Part shown: positions 47,301 to 59,858 of the stretch, in pieces
How positions within the stretch are numbered: position 1 is the stretch's first letter
Layout of the letters: each line of letters opens with the position of its first letter
NCBI GenBank assembly: GCA_019614645.1
Contig: JABWDB010000005.1
Span: 2,264,001-2,328,000 of the forward strand
Source of the DNA: Stratiolaelaps scimitus
Lineage: Eukaryota; Arthropoda; Arachnida; Mesostigmata; Laelapidae
Length of the DNA stretch: 64,000 bases
Direction: 5' to 3'
Program-made: the position numbers and the translations under genes
Notes under the pieces: generated by a model
What the model was told of the DNA's origin: nothing
What the model saw: only the letters and a program-made list of their open reading frames with translations
Database searches by the model: none

Positions 47301-49640
47301 CAAGTACATATGATCCGAGATGTTTCGCCCGACGGCCACGGGAGTGCTTCTTATCTCATTATTGTTTTTGCAGCAGCAGCAGCAGACACACTAGTGGGCA
47401 AGTGGCTTGGCCATCCAGAGATCGCTGAAGTGCCACAAATGAATCCTGAGAAAGTTCGAGTCAATAGTATTACAACGGGCTCGCCGTACCCTGTCCTTTC
47501 TTTCTGATTCGATTGTACCCGTGTGTCTATTAGATATCGTTAGAGACCGAAATCGAACAGTGGCCAGTGATGAACACATGAGGGGGTCAGGCGGCTACTT
47601 GAGCAATAGGCGTTCGTATAGTAAAAGACGAGATAGCTTTGACAGATGGCAGGGAATGATAGGGCCTCAGTCGCTCGCCTTCTCCTCGAACCTGCAGCAA
47701 GGCTACCTAACCTAAACCTGTCCCCGTCGGTTGCTCCCATTTGCCTCGACCACCAACATTTCGCCGTCTACATTTCCCGCCTCCCGTACAGCTACATTGG
47801 AAAGGCGCGGGCCTGTTCACAGCTACGTGTGTGCTCTTAAAAAAATGACGATCGTATTGTATTTCTTTGTTTCACTTTCATTGAAACGGACCACCGCCGC
47901 CGCCGCCGTTTGAAGAATCGCTCGGCGGCCATTTCAGTTGCTGTGCGGTGTGACTGCATCCGAGGTGGCGGTAACGGCGGCAGGAAATAGTCTCTTTGTA
48001 CAGCAGCCAGACGAACTGAAGGGTCGAAGGTGTTCCACACGGCCGCGCTGCTGCAAGAGCAATTTGGACAGCAGCCGCAAGCAGGGCCTCGCAGGTTGAC
48101 GTAAACCAGACATCATCAGTGGCGGCGGCGGCGGCGGCAGCGGCAGCAGCTGCTGCACAAGTACTAGTAAACGTGATTCGGTTAAACTGAGGTCTGAGAC
48201 CTCCGTGCCCTGTCGGCCCCCGCTAGCGACTGCTAACTGGCTAACGCTTATAGGCACAGGTATTGTGCTTACGCGCACTCGCGTCGTCTAAGGAAGTGCA
48301 TAAACGTGGCGGGTGAAAACAAAAGTGCCGCCTTCGCGCCTGCCGGAACTGGCGCTCGGCGTGGCCGACGCGGCCTAGTTCTGAGACCAACGCCTTATCT
48401 AACCCGTATAGAGGATGGATGAGAGAGATCAATATATATATATATATATATGTAGGCGTGTGGTTGGCACGAAATTGCGGGCAGGTCGCATGCGTATTCC
48501 GCCGTACAACAGGGTACGGTACAGCGGCAGCAGTAGTGGTAGCAGCAGCAGCTAAACCACCGTCACGACGTCAATCAGTAGGTCATCATCAATAAGCGAA
48601 GAGGAAACGGGAAATCGAAGGAAAGTCGACGAGATAGTTTAACAAGAGCCTAACCTAACCTGTTTAGGCTGAAGTATAACCTGTCTGATCGTGCTAACCA
48701 GTAGATACATTGTAGCAAGATTGTGTACATATGCGAACGGTGCACAAGATGGTCCTGAACTGCTTGGGTGGTCGGCGTTTGGCACTGAGGAGACATATGT
48801 ACATGGGGTTATAGAGCGAATTACCTCGGAGCTGCTGAATCGCGGAATGGTCGTGCTGGCTAACTCTTTTAGATAACAGATATTTTTAGGTCCATACGAC
48901 AGAAGTGCATCGAGAGAAACAGCATCAGCCAGTTGTACGGTTTTTGTTTTCGGTTACTATTGACATGTTAATGTTATCCATTTCAACGTAATTAAAGACC
49001 AATCTTGTGGTTGTCATTCAGTAGTTATTATTGGAAAGGGCGCAACGATGTGTTGCATAACAGAACCTACAGGCGTACTCAAACCATGGATACCTGCTTC
49101 AATTCGTGCTTCATCTTCTCATTGTAGCACACCTGACTAGAGAAATCTGCAGACACTAGTCAATTACAGAAAGATAGAAACTTCGATTCCAGAACGACGT
49201 CATAGCCGGCCAGGCTGGCGTCAAACCGTTTTTGTTGAAGCTATAACCCGAATATTGCTGTGGATCTTCGTGTTCCGCTAACTTTAGTTTTACTGTACCT
49301 ACGATCCTTTCATGTGTAAAAGCAAAAGGCCTATTACTATTATTAGTGCTGATCGTGTGAGGCTGTCAGTTCGGCGGTGCGTGGCGTAACATTGGGGACC
49401 GACCCAGCTTGGGTGGGTTCCTCGGTTTCCGCTTAGCCCAGCCTGCTCTGGGCTAGCTGCGACCCATTAGCTAGTCGCCCTTTGGCTCCCACTACTGGTG
49501 TAGTGAGACAGACGATACAGACCCAGAATAATACACAACACAGGGCGAGAGAGAGAGAGAGATGACAACAGTATATAGTACCCACTAAACCACACGCCCG
49601 AATAAACATTCAGCCTAACAACTTACATACAACGGCAAAC
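44390..49640. other. No gene recognised
   Basis: Mixed sequence with (GGC)n at about 48.12-48.14 kb and (CAG)-type runs at 47.37 and 48.53 kb. Two CCTAACCTAACC-like stretches (47.7 and 48.65 kb) are too short to be telomeric arrays. Confidence 0.45.
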
Positions 49641-49649
49641 AACGACAAT

Positions 49650-50480
49650 ACAACACAGTCACAAGAAAAGCGCTTTCGGCTTTAGCATGGGCGACGCGGA
49701 CCAGGACCCAGCACTTCGACACTGTCTTTGCTAGACCCTTCCTGTGAGACCCCCTGAGCCCCGCGTTCTTCTTCCCGCGAGGGCAACGCGACCACGGCTT
49801 CGGAGGTGACCGACTCTTCCCTCACGTGGTTCTTCGTTCGTTTCGCAGATCGCCGCGACCACAGTTGGGACTCGGCGACCCCCCTACCCAGCCGGCGAAC
49901 CCCAGCAGCTCCCTGGGACTTGCCCGTACCCGACTTCAGTTCTAGCCGCCACTCCGCTAGACGGTGACTCTGAGGACATCAGATGCATTGGCCGACGGGA
50001 GTTTTCGCGCCGCCTCGTACAACTATCCCCAAGGGTTGCGTGGATGTCCGGCTCTCCCTGTCTGTCGGACGGGCGGTCGATCGCTTGGTTGGTTGGTCGG
50101 TCGGCGTTGCGTAGCCTTGCGTTACACGGCGCGGTGGGCCAATGGCTCTTCGCCAGACCCATCATCAAGGGGCAAAGGCCGGAAAAGGGTGAGAGGAACT
50201 GAAGAGGAAGTGAAACCAGTTGACTGGAAGACCACACCAATGACGCGAGGGGCAGGCAGCCGCTCGGTCTGCAGTCCGCTCTACGGGCCAGTAAGCCATC
50301 TTCCGAGCGATTGCATGTCGCCGACGGCGCGACGCTGTTTTGGGTCGCCGGTGGAGGCGGCAGAAGCATTTGTGGGACCACGACGAGCCAGGGATCGGAT
50401 TCCCTTGGGAATGCGCCTGGAGCAGCGGTTACAGCCGTCGGGACAGTGGAAATTGGCTTGTAACGGAAGTTGACTTTGGG
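49650..50480. other. CpG-rich block with overlapping open frames
   Basis: Frames of 169 codons (plus, 49964-50473) and 165 codons (minus, 50381-49884) overlap. Both are explained by low stop-codon frequency in GC-rich DNA; neither shows a domain. A promoter or 5' untranslated exon is possible. Confidence 0.3.
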
Positions 50481-52799
50481 GTACGCATACGATGAATGTT
50501 CACGCGGAGCTATATTTCTATGAACAGTGCATTCATCTGGATGTCAGGAAAATATACGGAGAGTTCAACCGTATATAAATGCTAGATATAGGCATATAAG
50601 TGTATGTCCGTATCAACGACTAGCTAAGGCTACTGACTAGCTTGGTTTCAGCGGACAATGTTAAGGGGACTCTGCCTATAATAAGGGTAATTTATTCGCT
50701 TGATTATCTACCCCAAACGATCGCAGATCTGGCCAACTGCACTTCGCTACCCAGCCTGAGAATGGGTATGGAGACTCAACCACAGACACAATCACATACA
50801 ATATATTCATATTTTTAAGGGAGGGGGGGGTTGTTACTGCCCTTAAAATAATTACTCCAAGCCTATGCCGGATGAATATTAACTGTGTGTATGTGAACCG
50901 GCAGGTTTACGGAACTACCCTTCGAATATTACACCAGCCATTCCATATAGGTGTCCTTTCGCTTGACGAGCTCGAGCCGTTATCAGGCAGATTTAGTTTG
51001 GCTGTCCTTTGAGTTCGGGCGATAGACTCGTACATCTTGTCAAGAAGTTTGCCCGATACGTCTTGTCAATACGTCCGCTTAGGTCGCCTACTCTGCTAAA
51101 ACACCAAATTGACCCCTTGTATTTACTGCTTGATTTCTCCAGGGAGAGTTCGTCCAGGATGATTATTCGTAAATGGAAGAACGCCTACAACCAGGGGTGC
51201 TCCTGGTTACGCCCTGCCGCCCAATGTGCTAGAGTCTATTAGAGTCGATTCTGTCATATCTAAACTGTACTGTTGCAGGCGTTTAAACCTTGGCGTCAGT
51301 TATATCAAACGTTAACTTGTCTTGTTCAAATACATATTTGCTTAACATGTAATAATGCTCCCCGTTTCGATTTTGTTGAGAAATAATTTAGATATGCGAA
51401 TAAGCCAGTGTTAGTACTTTGTGTCCGGTGGCACGTCCGCATTGAATTAACTGCGGCGGGGTCAAGTTGCTCACAATTTCAATGATGCAAATCTGTCGCG
51501 GCCAACATTTAGGTAATGTACGACAAAAAATAAACATAAACACCACGTCCGTTCCCGATCATGCCGTTTTTGTCTGGCAGCCTTCTCGTGACGAAACGCC
51601 TTGAATTTTATACAAATGCCTACCAATTATTATATCTGGTGACTTGGATTACCAAATTCTACTTCGCAATACTCGTCTCCTCCCTTGAAAGTATCACTGC
51701 TGCTATAAAAACGTGTTTCCATAGCTGACCCTCAGTTGTCCTCTTCCTATAGCAGAAAGACCTCGGTACAATTCATGTTTAGGCAGCATTGCTTCAAGGA
51801 CCTGTCAGGAGAGGAGGCTCATGCAATAGCTATGATGGTGTTGGCCAGGATTGGTAAGGGTTATTCGCCGACTTTTTTCCATTTTTGGACCACCGCCGCT
51901 ACTACTACTACTGTTAGTATTCTTGTATGCATGCGTTACGTGTTATGATGAAGAGTGCTCCATTAATCATTGGCTTGGTGCGACTTTTACGACGGCGCCA
52001 ATCGACGATCTGGCCTTCGTCCAGCTACCCAAGCCACGTATTTACGTGACTTGATCCCATTCATCTACAAATAGGCTCGATGTTGTCACACTGCTCTAAA
52101 GTGCTTGTCTCCTACCTAGCCCCCAAAAGGTGACATCATATCGTTCGTCGACGTTAAGTACTAGGGTGCGCGCCCGCTAGTGTCAGAAGCCAGTTAATGA
52201 TTCGACACAACGTCCAAGGTGGTCAGCTAGTTCTGCACACGATACAATTATTATATATAAACGCTTCCTACCGCCCTTGCGCATGTGGCAGGTGGATAGT
52301 GGTTGGCTCTTGTAGAACAACAATTCCATTTCGCAGAGCCGTTCTACGAGTCTCTTGGTTTACGTGGCATTTTTGTAGCGATTCTATGAAGCTCTGAAAG
52401 TATCCATTTTTGGGGTTACAGGATTTGAAGTTAAGTTATGTCACAACAGCGACCGCTGGCCACGGAATCCATCTTGAGTTAGCTAGACTCAAGGTGCGGT
52501 TAGATCATTAACGGTTTGGTAACTACTAATTACTGTATTGATAGTATAGTATGCGTATTATAAATACAAACGAAATCTCCATTGATATTACATGATGCCG
52601 CACATTAATCTAACTTCTCATCATTAATCGTCACCGTTCTTCATCTCCTCGCTCCCGGTTACTATCCCATCACCTTCTGTATATATCTATATCGAACAAG
52701 TAATTCTGCTCATATACCTTGTTGTCTTGAGCAAACCGCTGCCTACCCTAACCGCAATTGGTAACATTCTCACCTAAAGTGTCACTTAGCAACTTACAG

Positions 52800-52993
52800 A
52801 TCAGCATGGATAATGCGATGGAGGTCAAGAAACGATACAGCGAGATCGGCGCTCCTCGTAATGACGATCTCCTCGATGCAACTGATGTCGATGATGAAGG
52901 TGGTGATACACGTGCATTTCGTTCACCTCGTTCCAAGACCTCAGCTGAATCACTGCAGCCGGGCCTTCTACCGCCGGCCCGGCTAATCGACAA
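52800..52993 (+). CDS. Candidate 5' coding exon, unrecognised protein
   Basis: A good acceptor, aacttacag|, precedes ATCAGC then ATG at 52806 (cagcATGG). The frame reads MDNAMEVKKRYSEIGAPRND, then LLDATDVDDEGGDTRAFRSP, and continues to about 53025. The acidic, charged, low-Cys composition looks like a cytoplasmic N-terminus and unlike the surrounding random frames. A weak donor GACAA|gtgcct at 52994 would leave phase 2, matching the exon at 55086. I do not recognise the family. It could be a chance frame in GC-rich DNA. Confidence 0.35.
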
Positions 52994-53701
52994 GTGCCTG
53001 CATATGCACCGTTTCGCTTTGCGATGACAGTTCATCGCCGCGAGCCGCATCGCAATCCGCCAAACATTGGCATGACGGCTTTCCGCCCCCGCCGTTACAC
53101 ACCTCACCTCAGCCAGTGCGAGCACCACAAAGAGTTGTGTACCAGGCACTCACACGCACACACAAACACGCACACACGTACACTCACTATACGATACTCT
53201 CTATCGTTTGCTTCCGATCAAGCTTTGGCCGGCTGCAGAAACACTGAAGTCAAACAGACCGCGCGCGCTAGCTGATCACGACATGATCGCATGACATTGC
53301 TGGAGGCAGCAGCGCCAGGATCAGGAACCGCACATTTCGCGGCGGACGACCTCACGCAACGGTGACATTCACAACCGGCTTCATTTCATTCCTCAAGCAC
53401 ATCCGCAAGTATCCGAGATCAGATCGACGAGGAGGACAGACATGCACGATCGGGTGTGATTCGGCGTGACGACGTTGCCACCCATCGAATCATTGGAGGA
53501 ACCGGTGTCATCACGGGAGGCAACGCAACCCCCATTCATAGCTCGGAGTCGTTCGACTTCTTGAGCCTTGTTTTTCATGAAGATACGAGTTGCCCTACGC
53601 GTGCAGTGATTGTGGCCCGATCGTCGCGCGAGCAGAAAGGTGACCGACACCACTATTTCACCGGGTTCCAGAAACTGAAACAGAACCTGTTTCCCAAAAA
53701 T

Positions 53702-53776
53702 GTGTTGTTGTTGTTGCCGTTGTTGTTATTATTGTTGTTGCTGCTGTTGTTGTTGTTGTCGTTGTTGTTGTTGTTG
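53702..53776. repeat. (TTG)n microsatellite
   Basis: About 75 bp of TTG/CTG/TTA triplets. It reads as a leucine run in one plus-strand frame (53456-53914), but nothing else supports that frame. Confidence 0.9.
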
Positions 53777-55085
53777 GCACGGACGCACATGTCGACAACC
53801 ACTCGCTTTACGTTGCTCTGTCAACCCGGAACGCTTAACAATAGCTTGACCCTAGCACGCTCCACAATTCCGTCATCGTCACTCTCTCCGCAGCGTCTCC
53901 AGCGCTCCAACTAGCGCACGCTCGATATACACGCTCTGCTTTCCTGTCGTGGCAGCCACCCAGTACACTAGACCAGGCTAGCCGTATACTAGCCAGCGAC
54001 TAGGCAAGGGGAACGTTGGGTCGAGGGTGCGGGGTGTGAGCCCCAATCACCATGGATACGACACCACCGACAATGGTCGATTGAACTAGACCGGCTTTGC
54101 GTGCTGGCCACGACAGCCCGGCACTTGCACTGTTTCGTTAATGCTAGCCGGCTGATGGACACGCGAGTGCCCTCCCGTGTACTGATTTGTTGAACACGCT
54201 GTACACCCACTCGTTGTCTCTGCGCCTTTTAGATACTGTATAAATTTAAATATAGTGTACGGGGAGTCGGCGGCAGACGCACAACTCCACGCGGTCGTGG
54301 CCGGCTACAGAACGAGAGGTATAGCACTACCGTCACCGTCCATGCGTTCCATGTTCTATAGACGTTATATGGTAGGCGGCTGTAGTCGGGTCGACCTCAC
54401 TGATGCGCGGGCTCCAGTTGAGTGAGTTCCCGACGAGTGCAGCGCACTCGTGCCCTCTCCCGTAGGCGGGGCCTCACCGGCAGACCGAGAACGACGACAC
54501 GAGCTGGTGCTGCTGCTGCTGTTGATACTGCTACTACTGCCGTAGTGGCTAGGTGGCTGGCTGGCTGGCTCATACCCTGCCGGCGGCGTCTGCCTACTTT
54601 GAGAGCAGCATAAATCCGGCAGCTAGGGCAGCAGGATGTGCTCTTAGCCTGTGTCGTCGACGGTTGTCTAGCTGTTATCAAATGACTAGGAGTGGCGGTA
54701 GTGGGCGCCTTGACTGGACTGGCGACGTTTGTCCATGGAAGCGGCCGTCAGTCACATTTCGTTGTTCCAGAAGCAACCGCAGGCTGGGGGGCCCAGCCCC
54801 GGTCGCCTGCCCGCACTCGACGTTCTGACATGACCTCCCTCTGCCTCGTGAAACTTCCATATGACAATGTCATTCACCGTTGCGCGTCTATGGGTGAATT
54901 TTCGGTGAGCGCCATCTCAATGGTGACACCACTGTCAGACGAAGGCATCGAGTCGTGGAAATTCGGTAGAGGTTAAAGCCCGCTCGTACAAGGTACTTGA
55001 ACCGCAGGCCACGTTTCCTCCGATACACACACACACACGCACACTCACTCACACCCCAATTCAAGCCCATTTCTTCCTGCCTCAG

Positions 55086-55455
55086 TGAATTTGGATCACC
55101 TTTGAAATTGCTTCAGACGAGTCTCAGCCGTCCCTCGTCTGTGTCGGCGGTGCCGGCGCGCGAGCACAAGGACGCCGGCTCCACTGCACCGGAAACAGAT
55201 GGTGGCAGCCTGATACGGCTGTATATACATGCAGACAGACCCAATACAGGGCGGCCGCCAGCTCCGCCGAACCCGGCATACGATTGTTACGAACGAACCA
55301 GCAGCATTGCTGCTGGCGGAACTGGCCGCAATATCGGACCGATAAAGGACACCAATGGCGAGTCAGATGATTTTTGCCATTGGCTTACAATCACCACCCC
55401 AGCGCCACCACCGTCACTGCTCCTCCTTGATGGCTCCTGGATCATTCATTGTAAG
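55086..55455 (+). CDS. Candidate internal coding exon, unrecognised protein
   Basis: The acceptor is textbook (cccatttcttcctgcctcag|) and the donor good (TGTAAG|gtaagg). Between them a 370-bp frame stays open, phase 2 to phase 0. It encodes SSVSAVPAREHKDAGSTAPE, later GRPPAPPNPAYDCYERTSSI, GPIKDTNGESDDF and LLLLDGSWIIHCK. It has Pro/Ser/Thr-rich low-complexity stretches and no domain I can name. Phase compatibility with the 52.8-kb candidate suggests one plus-strand gene. Confidence 0.4.
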
Positions 55456-56174
55456 GTAAGGCGCGCTCGCAGCGATGTTACTTGATCGAGGCACGCGTAG
55501 TCCCACTGGTTGCCGTATGGCTAACCTTACTCACGCATTCTTCAACTCTCTTGTAGCTGCTTGCTGTAGCTCTCCCTCGGTGCGGGCTCCCGCCGCATCG
55601 ATGAAGGGCGCAGGGCACCTGGTCGTTGAACGGCCTCCCCAAGGCTGTTCGACTCATTCGGACCTTTCAATTACGAGACCATGCGTGCATGCATATACAT
55701 ATATACGCCGTGATGGGACGACCCAATGAGGAAGAAGCGTGCCACACACGGACACCCAGAGATAGAGAGAGAGAAAGAGAAGCGGAGAGAATTAGAGCGC
55801 GAGAAATCGAAAGGAATCTACCGGGTAGTGGCCGGTAGCGATCCGTTCGTTGTCCGAACGCGGCCTTGTGGTTAATCCGAATTTGAGCCTAATGGTATAC
55901 TATGCAGAGGGTCGATGATGCCATTTGAACGAGCTTCATGCTGCTAAGGCTTCATCCCGAGCGAAATTGGCTCAAAATACAGTTATCTTGATATATATAT
56001 ATATATTCGAGCACTGGGCGTTACTAATAATCGCTAACATGCCAGTAGTTCCTTCGAAAATATTTCCTACGATGACGATATTGCTACCACATTTATTTAC
56101 TGATCTTGTAAATATATGTATATATATATTTGACGAATTGCCTCTTGCTTATCAATAATTCCTAGCTAATACCG

Positions 56175-56621
56175 ACGTTGGGATAGGTCGTGTCAATCTG
56201 GGGCAATGAATATAAAGATGTAGTAGATAGAGGAAGAGAAATTCAAAACGATGCACTTCGAGCAGTGTTTGAAAGGACCCACAGCGAGTCTGTTGCCGAC
56301 ATCTATAGTAGATACAGACTCCTCACAGTGGATAAGTTAAGTCAGGTTTCCACCGCGATTCTGGATTTCAAAATAATCAAGGGTATTATCCCGCCGGATG
56401 GCGCGTTCCCCATTGTGGTGGTCGTCGACAGAAAAACTTCTCGCCTGGCAACCGAGTTTGTACTAGCTACAGCCCTCAACGTAACTACCTGCCAGTCTCT
56501 AGCTTATCAGATGCCGTTGGCTTGGAGCTCGCTCCCAAAGGAAGTTAGGGAGCTCACCTCTACCAGGAAAGAAAATATTGCAGTGATACTGGTATATAAT
56601 TGTTTGAATCAAATAACCTGA
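56175..56621 (+). mobile_element. Non-LTR retrotransposon RT C-terminal fragment
   Basis: The open frame includes GREIQNDALRAVF, IYSRYRLLTVDKLSQ, FKIIKGIIP and LAWSSLPKEVREL. This order (R-IQN-ALR, IY...LL...L, FK..KG, W-SLP) is that of the C-terminal end of jockey/CR1/L2-clade reverse transcriptases. The catalytic part is missing, so it is a 5'-truncated copy. The Tc1 element begins about 215 bp downstream. Confidence 0.65.
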
Positions 56622-56837
56622 ATATTGTTAATTGTAAATAATTTGAATATGTGAATGTATATATCTGTTGACACAATAATCTATTATAATTGTGAAATCG
56701 TAATTGCATGACCAATTTGGTGATAATACACTCTTACTTTTACTCTATTTTTTAACCGAGAACTCACGCATTGTTAAAATTGCAGTTCCGGAAATAATCC
56801 GCAAATGTTATGTTATGTTATATATTATATATATATA

Positions 56838-58413
56838 CAGTGCTGTGCATAAGCTTAACGCACCCCTATATTTCAACAAATCTATACAAAGAATGCACAT
56901 TTGAGACATTTATTCTGTATCAGATTAATGTACGTGTCAAATAACATACACACCACAAAGAACAGAGCATATGACGGCTCAAACAGCTTGCTACAATGAA
57001 ATGTGTCATTTTTCGGCTGTGCAAAAGGATAACGCACCCTCAGTTATCGAGTGTTCTCGCTGAGTTCATCCAGTTTGTGTTGAGCGTTCAAGCTGTACTG
57101 CAGTCATGGGACACGCTTGGAGCCTTACTGATGCAGAGAAAGCAGATATTACTGCTTTATACCGAACAGGAAAGACCCAGGCTGCAATTGCCAGAGAAAT
57201 TGGCAGAAATCGTCACTTGGTGCAAAATTATTTACGCAGTCTGTCGATGTATGGTACTGATACGTCTAAAGGACGTCCTCGAAAGTACAGACAGCGAACT
57301 ACCATATGCATATCTGTCGATTGGCCTCGAATTCGGCAATAAGTTGTGAAGTAATCCGGCAAGGGTTATACCTTCAGGTTCATAGGTCAACAGTTTTAAA
57401 TACAATTAAGCGTTATCCGCATATCATACGGGCGTAAATGAAAACAAGACCTCGTCTTCAACAATGCCATATGATTACTCAACTAAACTTCGCCCGCAAC
57501 AATATGGACGGAGACTGGACATTGATGAATATTGGGGCAACGTTTTTTAAATAGTATCCCGAGGGTGCACGTCTATCTAAAAGGTACTACGTTGTTTCAG
57601 ATCGTCTTCAGTGACGAGAAGAAGTTAAATTTGGATGGGCTAGACGGATTTAACAGTTACTGGCATGATGTACGTAGAGAGTCGCGGTGCTTCTCGAAGC
57701 ACATGTTCAGCGGAGCGTGCTGTAAGGGTTGGGGAGCTTGGCAAACTTGGATTCGCTTTTATCTCATCTCGAATGAATAGCGAGGCCTATCAGCAGATGT
57801 TGACCAACAACCTACTCCCATTTAGTAGCAGATATCACCGACTGCCAATTGTTTTCTAACAAGATAACGCTTCAATTCATGTCAGCGCTAGTAGACGTTC
57901 GTGGTTCGGATGGCATGACATTGAAACCCTAGAGTAGCCAGCATGTCCTTCTTATGTCAACCTGATGGAGAACATCTGGGGCATTCTTGTCCGATGAGTA
58001 TATGCGTCGAATCGACAGTATACATCCGTGGAAGCATTACGAGAGGCGTTGTTGGAGACCTGGGGAGGTGTCGGGGACCAGATCCTGCTAAATCTTGTTG
58101 ATAGTATGCCAAACCGGGTTGTTGACGTTATACTTAGCAAGGATGGGCCTCACGGTACTGATTAGCACAAGAAAACGGGAATTAATTGAGCGAGAGCACT
58201 CGATAACTGAGGGTGCGTTATCCTTTTGCACAACTGAAATATGATACATTTCATTGTAGCAAGCTGTGTGCGCCGTCATATGCGCTGTTCTTTGTGGTGT
58301 GTATGTTATTTGACACGTACATTAATCTAATACAGAATACATGTCTCAAATGTGTATTCTTTGTAACGATTTGTTGAAATATAGGGGGTGCGTTATGCTT
58401 ATGCACAGCACTG
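56838..58413 (+). mobile_element. Tc1-type DNA transposon, 1576 bp, IR/DR architecture
   Basis: It is bounded by TA on both sides and starts and ends CAGTGCTGTGCATAAG / its complement. The inverted repeats are about 224 bp (56838-57061 and 58190-58413) and well matched. Each holds two direct repeats: outer TGTGCATAAGCTTAACGCAC at 56844 and inner TGTGCAAAAGGATAACGCAC at 57018, mirrored at the right end. This is the IR/DR layout known from Sleeping Beauty and related Tc1 elements. The left end lies in a TATATATA run, a natural TA target. The coding region between is decayed. Confidence 0.9.
57106..58163 (+). pseudogene. Decayed Tc1 transposase (DD34E)
   Basis: Opens MGHAWSLTDAEKADI with a helix-turn-helix (QAAIAREIGRNRHLVQNYL) and a GRPRK hinge, up to about 57342. 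Later blocks in shifted frames carry the catalytic residues: SDEKKLNLDG (first Asp), QDNASIH (second Asp), LMENIWG (Glu). 34 positions lie between second Asp and Glu, as in Tc1 elements. Several stops and frameshifts break it, so it cannot make active transposase. No frame was repaired here. Confidence 0.85.
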
Positions 58414-58807
58414 TACATATAGCAATAAAGTAAGGACATAAATAAGTAAGTATATGATATCGTGACTAGTAAATGTTCAACCGTTATTTCGAATGTATTT
58501 CGTATCTTTTTATGCAGTGCTTGCTTTGTCCGATGCGACACATACGCACACAAGTACAACGCGTGCGAGAAATAACGAGGATGAATTTTGTGTTAGAAAA
58601 GTAAGTGGGAAAAGTTGGTGCAAGTTTGTACTGAAGTGGAACACTTAATGATGTAATTTCATACGATCATCAACAGTGGTCAGTCACAAACAGCGTTCCT
58701 TTTCTGCATTTACTTGAATATCTTCGTTGCTCATTCTGTTACAGTTCACAGTCACTTAAAGGATTGGGTGTGAATAGTATTTTCATTTTTAATTGGTATC
58801 TTTTTCT

Positions 58808-58860
58808 ACTAGATTTTCGGACTGACTTTCAGCCAACATTTAACGTCCACGGTACTGCTT
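58808..58860 (-). mobile_element. SINE core copy
   Basis: The minus strand reads GTGGACGTTAAATGTTGGCT then GAAAGTCAGTCCGAAAATCT, aligned with the 19.3-kb core. No tRNA-like head is seen. Confidence 0.45.
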
Positions 58861-59825
58861 TTCTCCTAAGAGTTATGATTGCGATGCTGCCGTTGCCGAC
58901 GTCGGGCTGTAATGCGACGAGCGTCTCAGCTGTTACCAACCTATTTGTGTATACACTGATCTGTTTCAATGTTTATTGTGTGCTGTGGTATATTTATTGT
59001 AGTACGGCATAATGCATATATTCCAATCATACCGTTGTTCTAATTGTTCTAATTGCACTTTGTGACTCTGTCCTTTATCACACTGTTTCGCGGGAACATA
59101 AGCGTTACCAGTACACCAGTAAATCAAATATTATATTATTTAGAAGTTTGCCTGCAATAAGAGTAGGACCCGCAATGTATTTCTTAATTGTAAATCTATA
59201 ACCTCTGAGAAGAAGATAGATCGAGAGGTATTTTATTCAACAACAATTGTAGAATAGTTACAACCTTACACAGATGTTGTCCTCGCATGTTGTTCACAGG
59301 GGTTGCAGCGGTCAGTGTCGAAATCCTCTCGATATTGGCTACACATTAAAATAGAAGCTATGTTCGACGCAATGACAGCATGCGTAGCCGAATAATGTAC
59401 ACAGGATCAATCACAGCGTTTTGTGAGGACACTATCTGTGAAACATTACACCCGGTCTAATAACCGTTATCTACATGCATTGATTTTCGAACGATTTGCT
59501 GATAGTATACTGATAACGCGGAACTTCGGCAAAACTCCAGCCAATTATATATATCCGGAGGAATGAGGTGATGATGATTTCATGTCTTATCGTCTGTAAT
59601 TGTACTTCACGAAAAAATCACACAGTAAAGGCTCTCCCGCCGAAGGAACCACACGCACCCGCTTCCGTTGACCGTTACACCAGGTAGTAGATAACAGCGC
59701 CTCTCACAGGACTGGTCAGACAGTTTGTCTCACCCACAGGATTCCCACCAGCCGAGACAATCACGTCCGGCCTTCTCTATCCGACCAGGCACACCCATGT
59801 TTTCCACATGGTACATACACGGCAT

Positions 59826-59827
<2 letters not shown>

Positions 59828-59857
<30 letters not shown>
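59828..59857. repeat. (AT)n microsatellite
   Basis: An AT run of about 30 bp. Confidence 0.85.

Positions 59858-59858
<1 letters not shown>

Noticed and set aside
48640..48670. Telomere-like CCTAA repeats
   Set aside because: Only two units here and a similar short run at 47.7 kb; far too short for an arthropod (TTAGG)n array.
49884..50473. Long overlapping frames on both strands
   Set aside because: Explained by the scarcity of stop codons in CpG-rich DNA; neither resembles a known protein.
53456..53914. 152-codon frame with a leucine run
   Set aside because: The leucines are a (TTG)n microsatellite; no other support.
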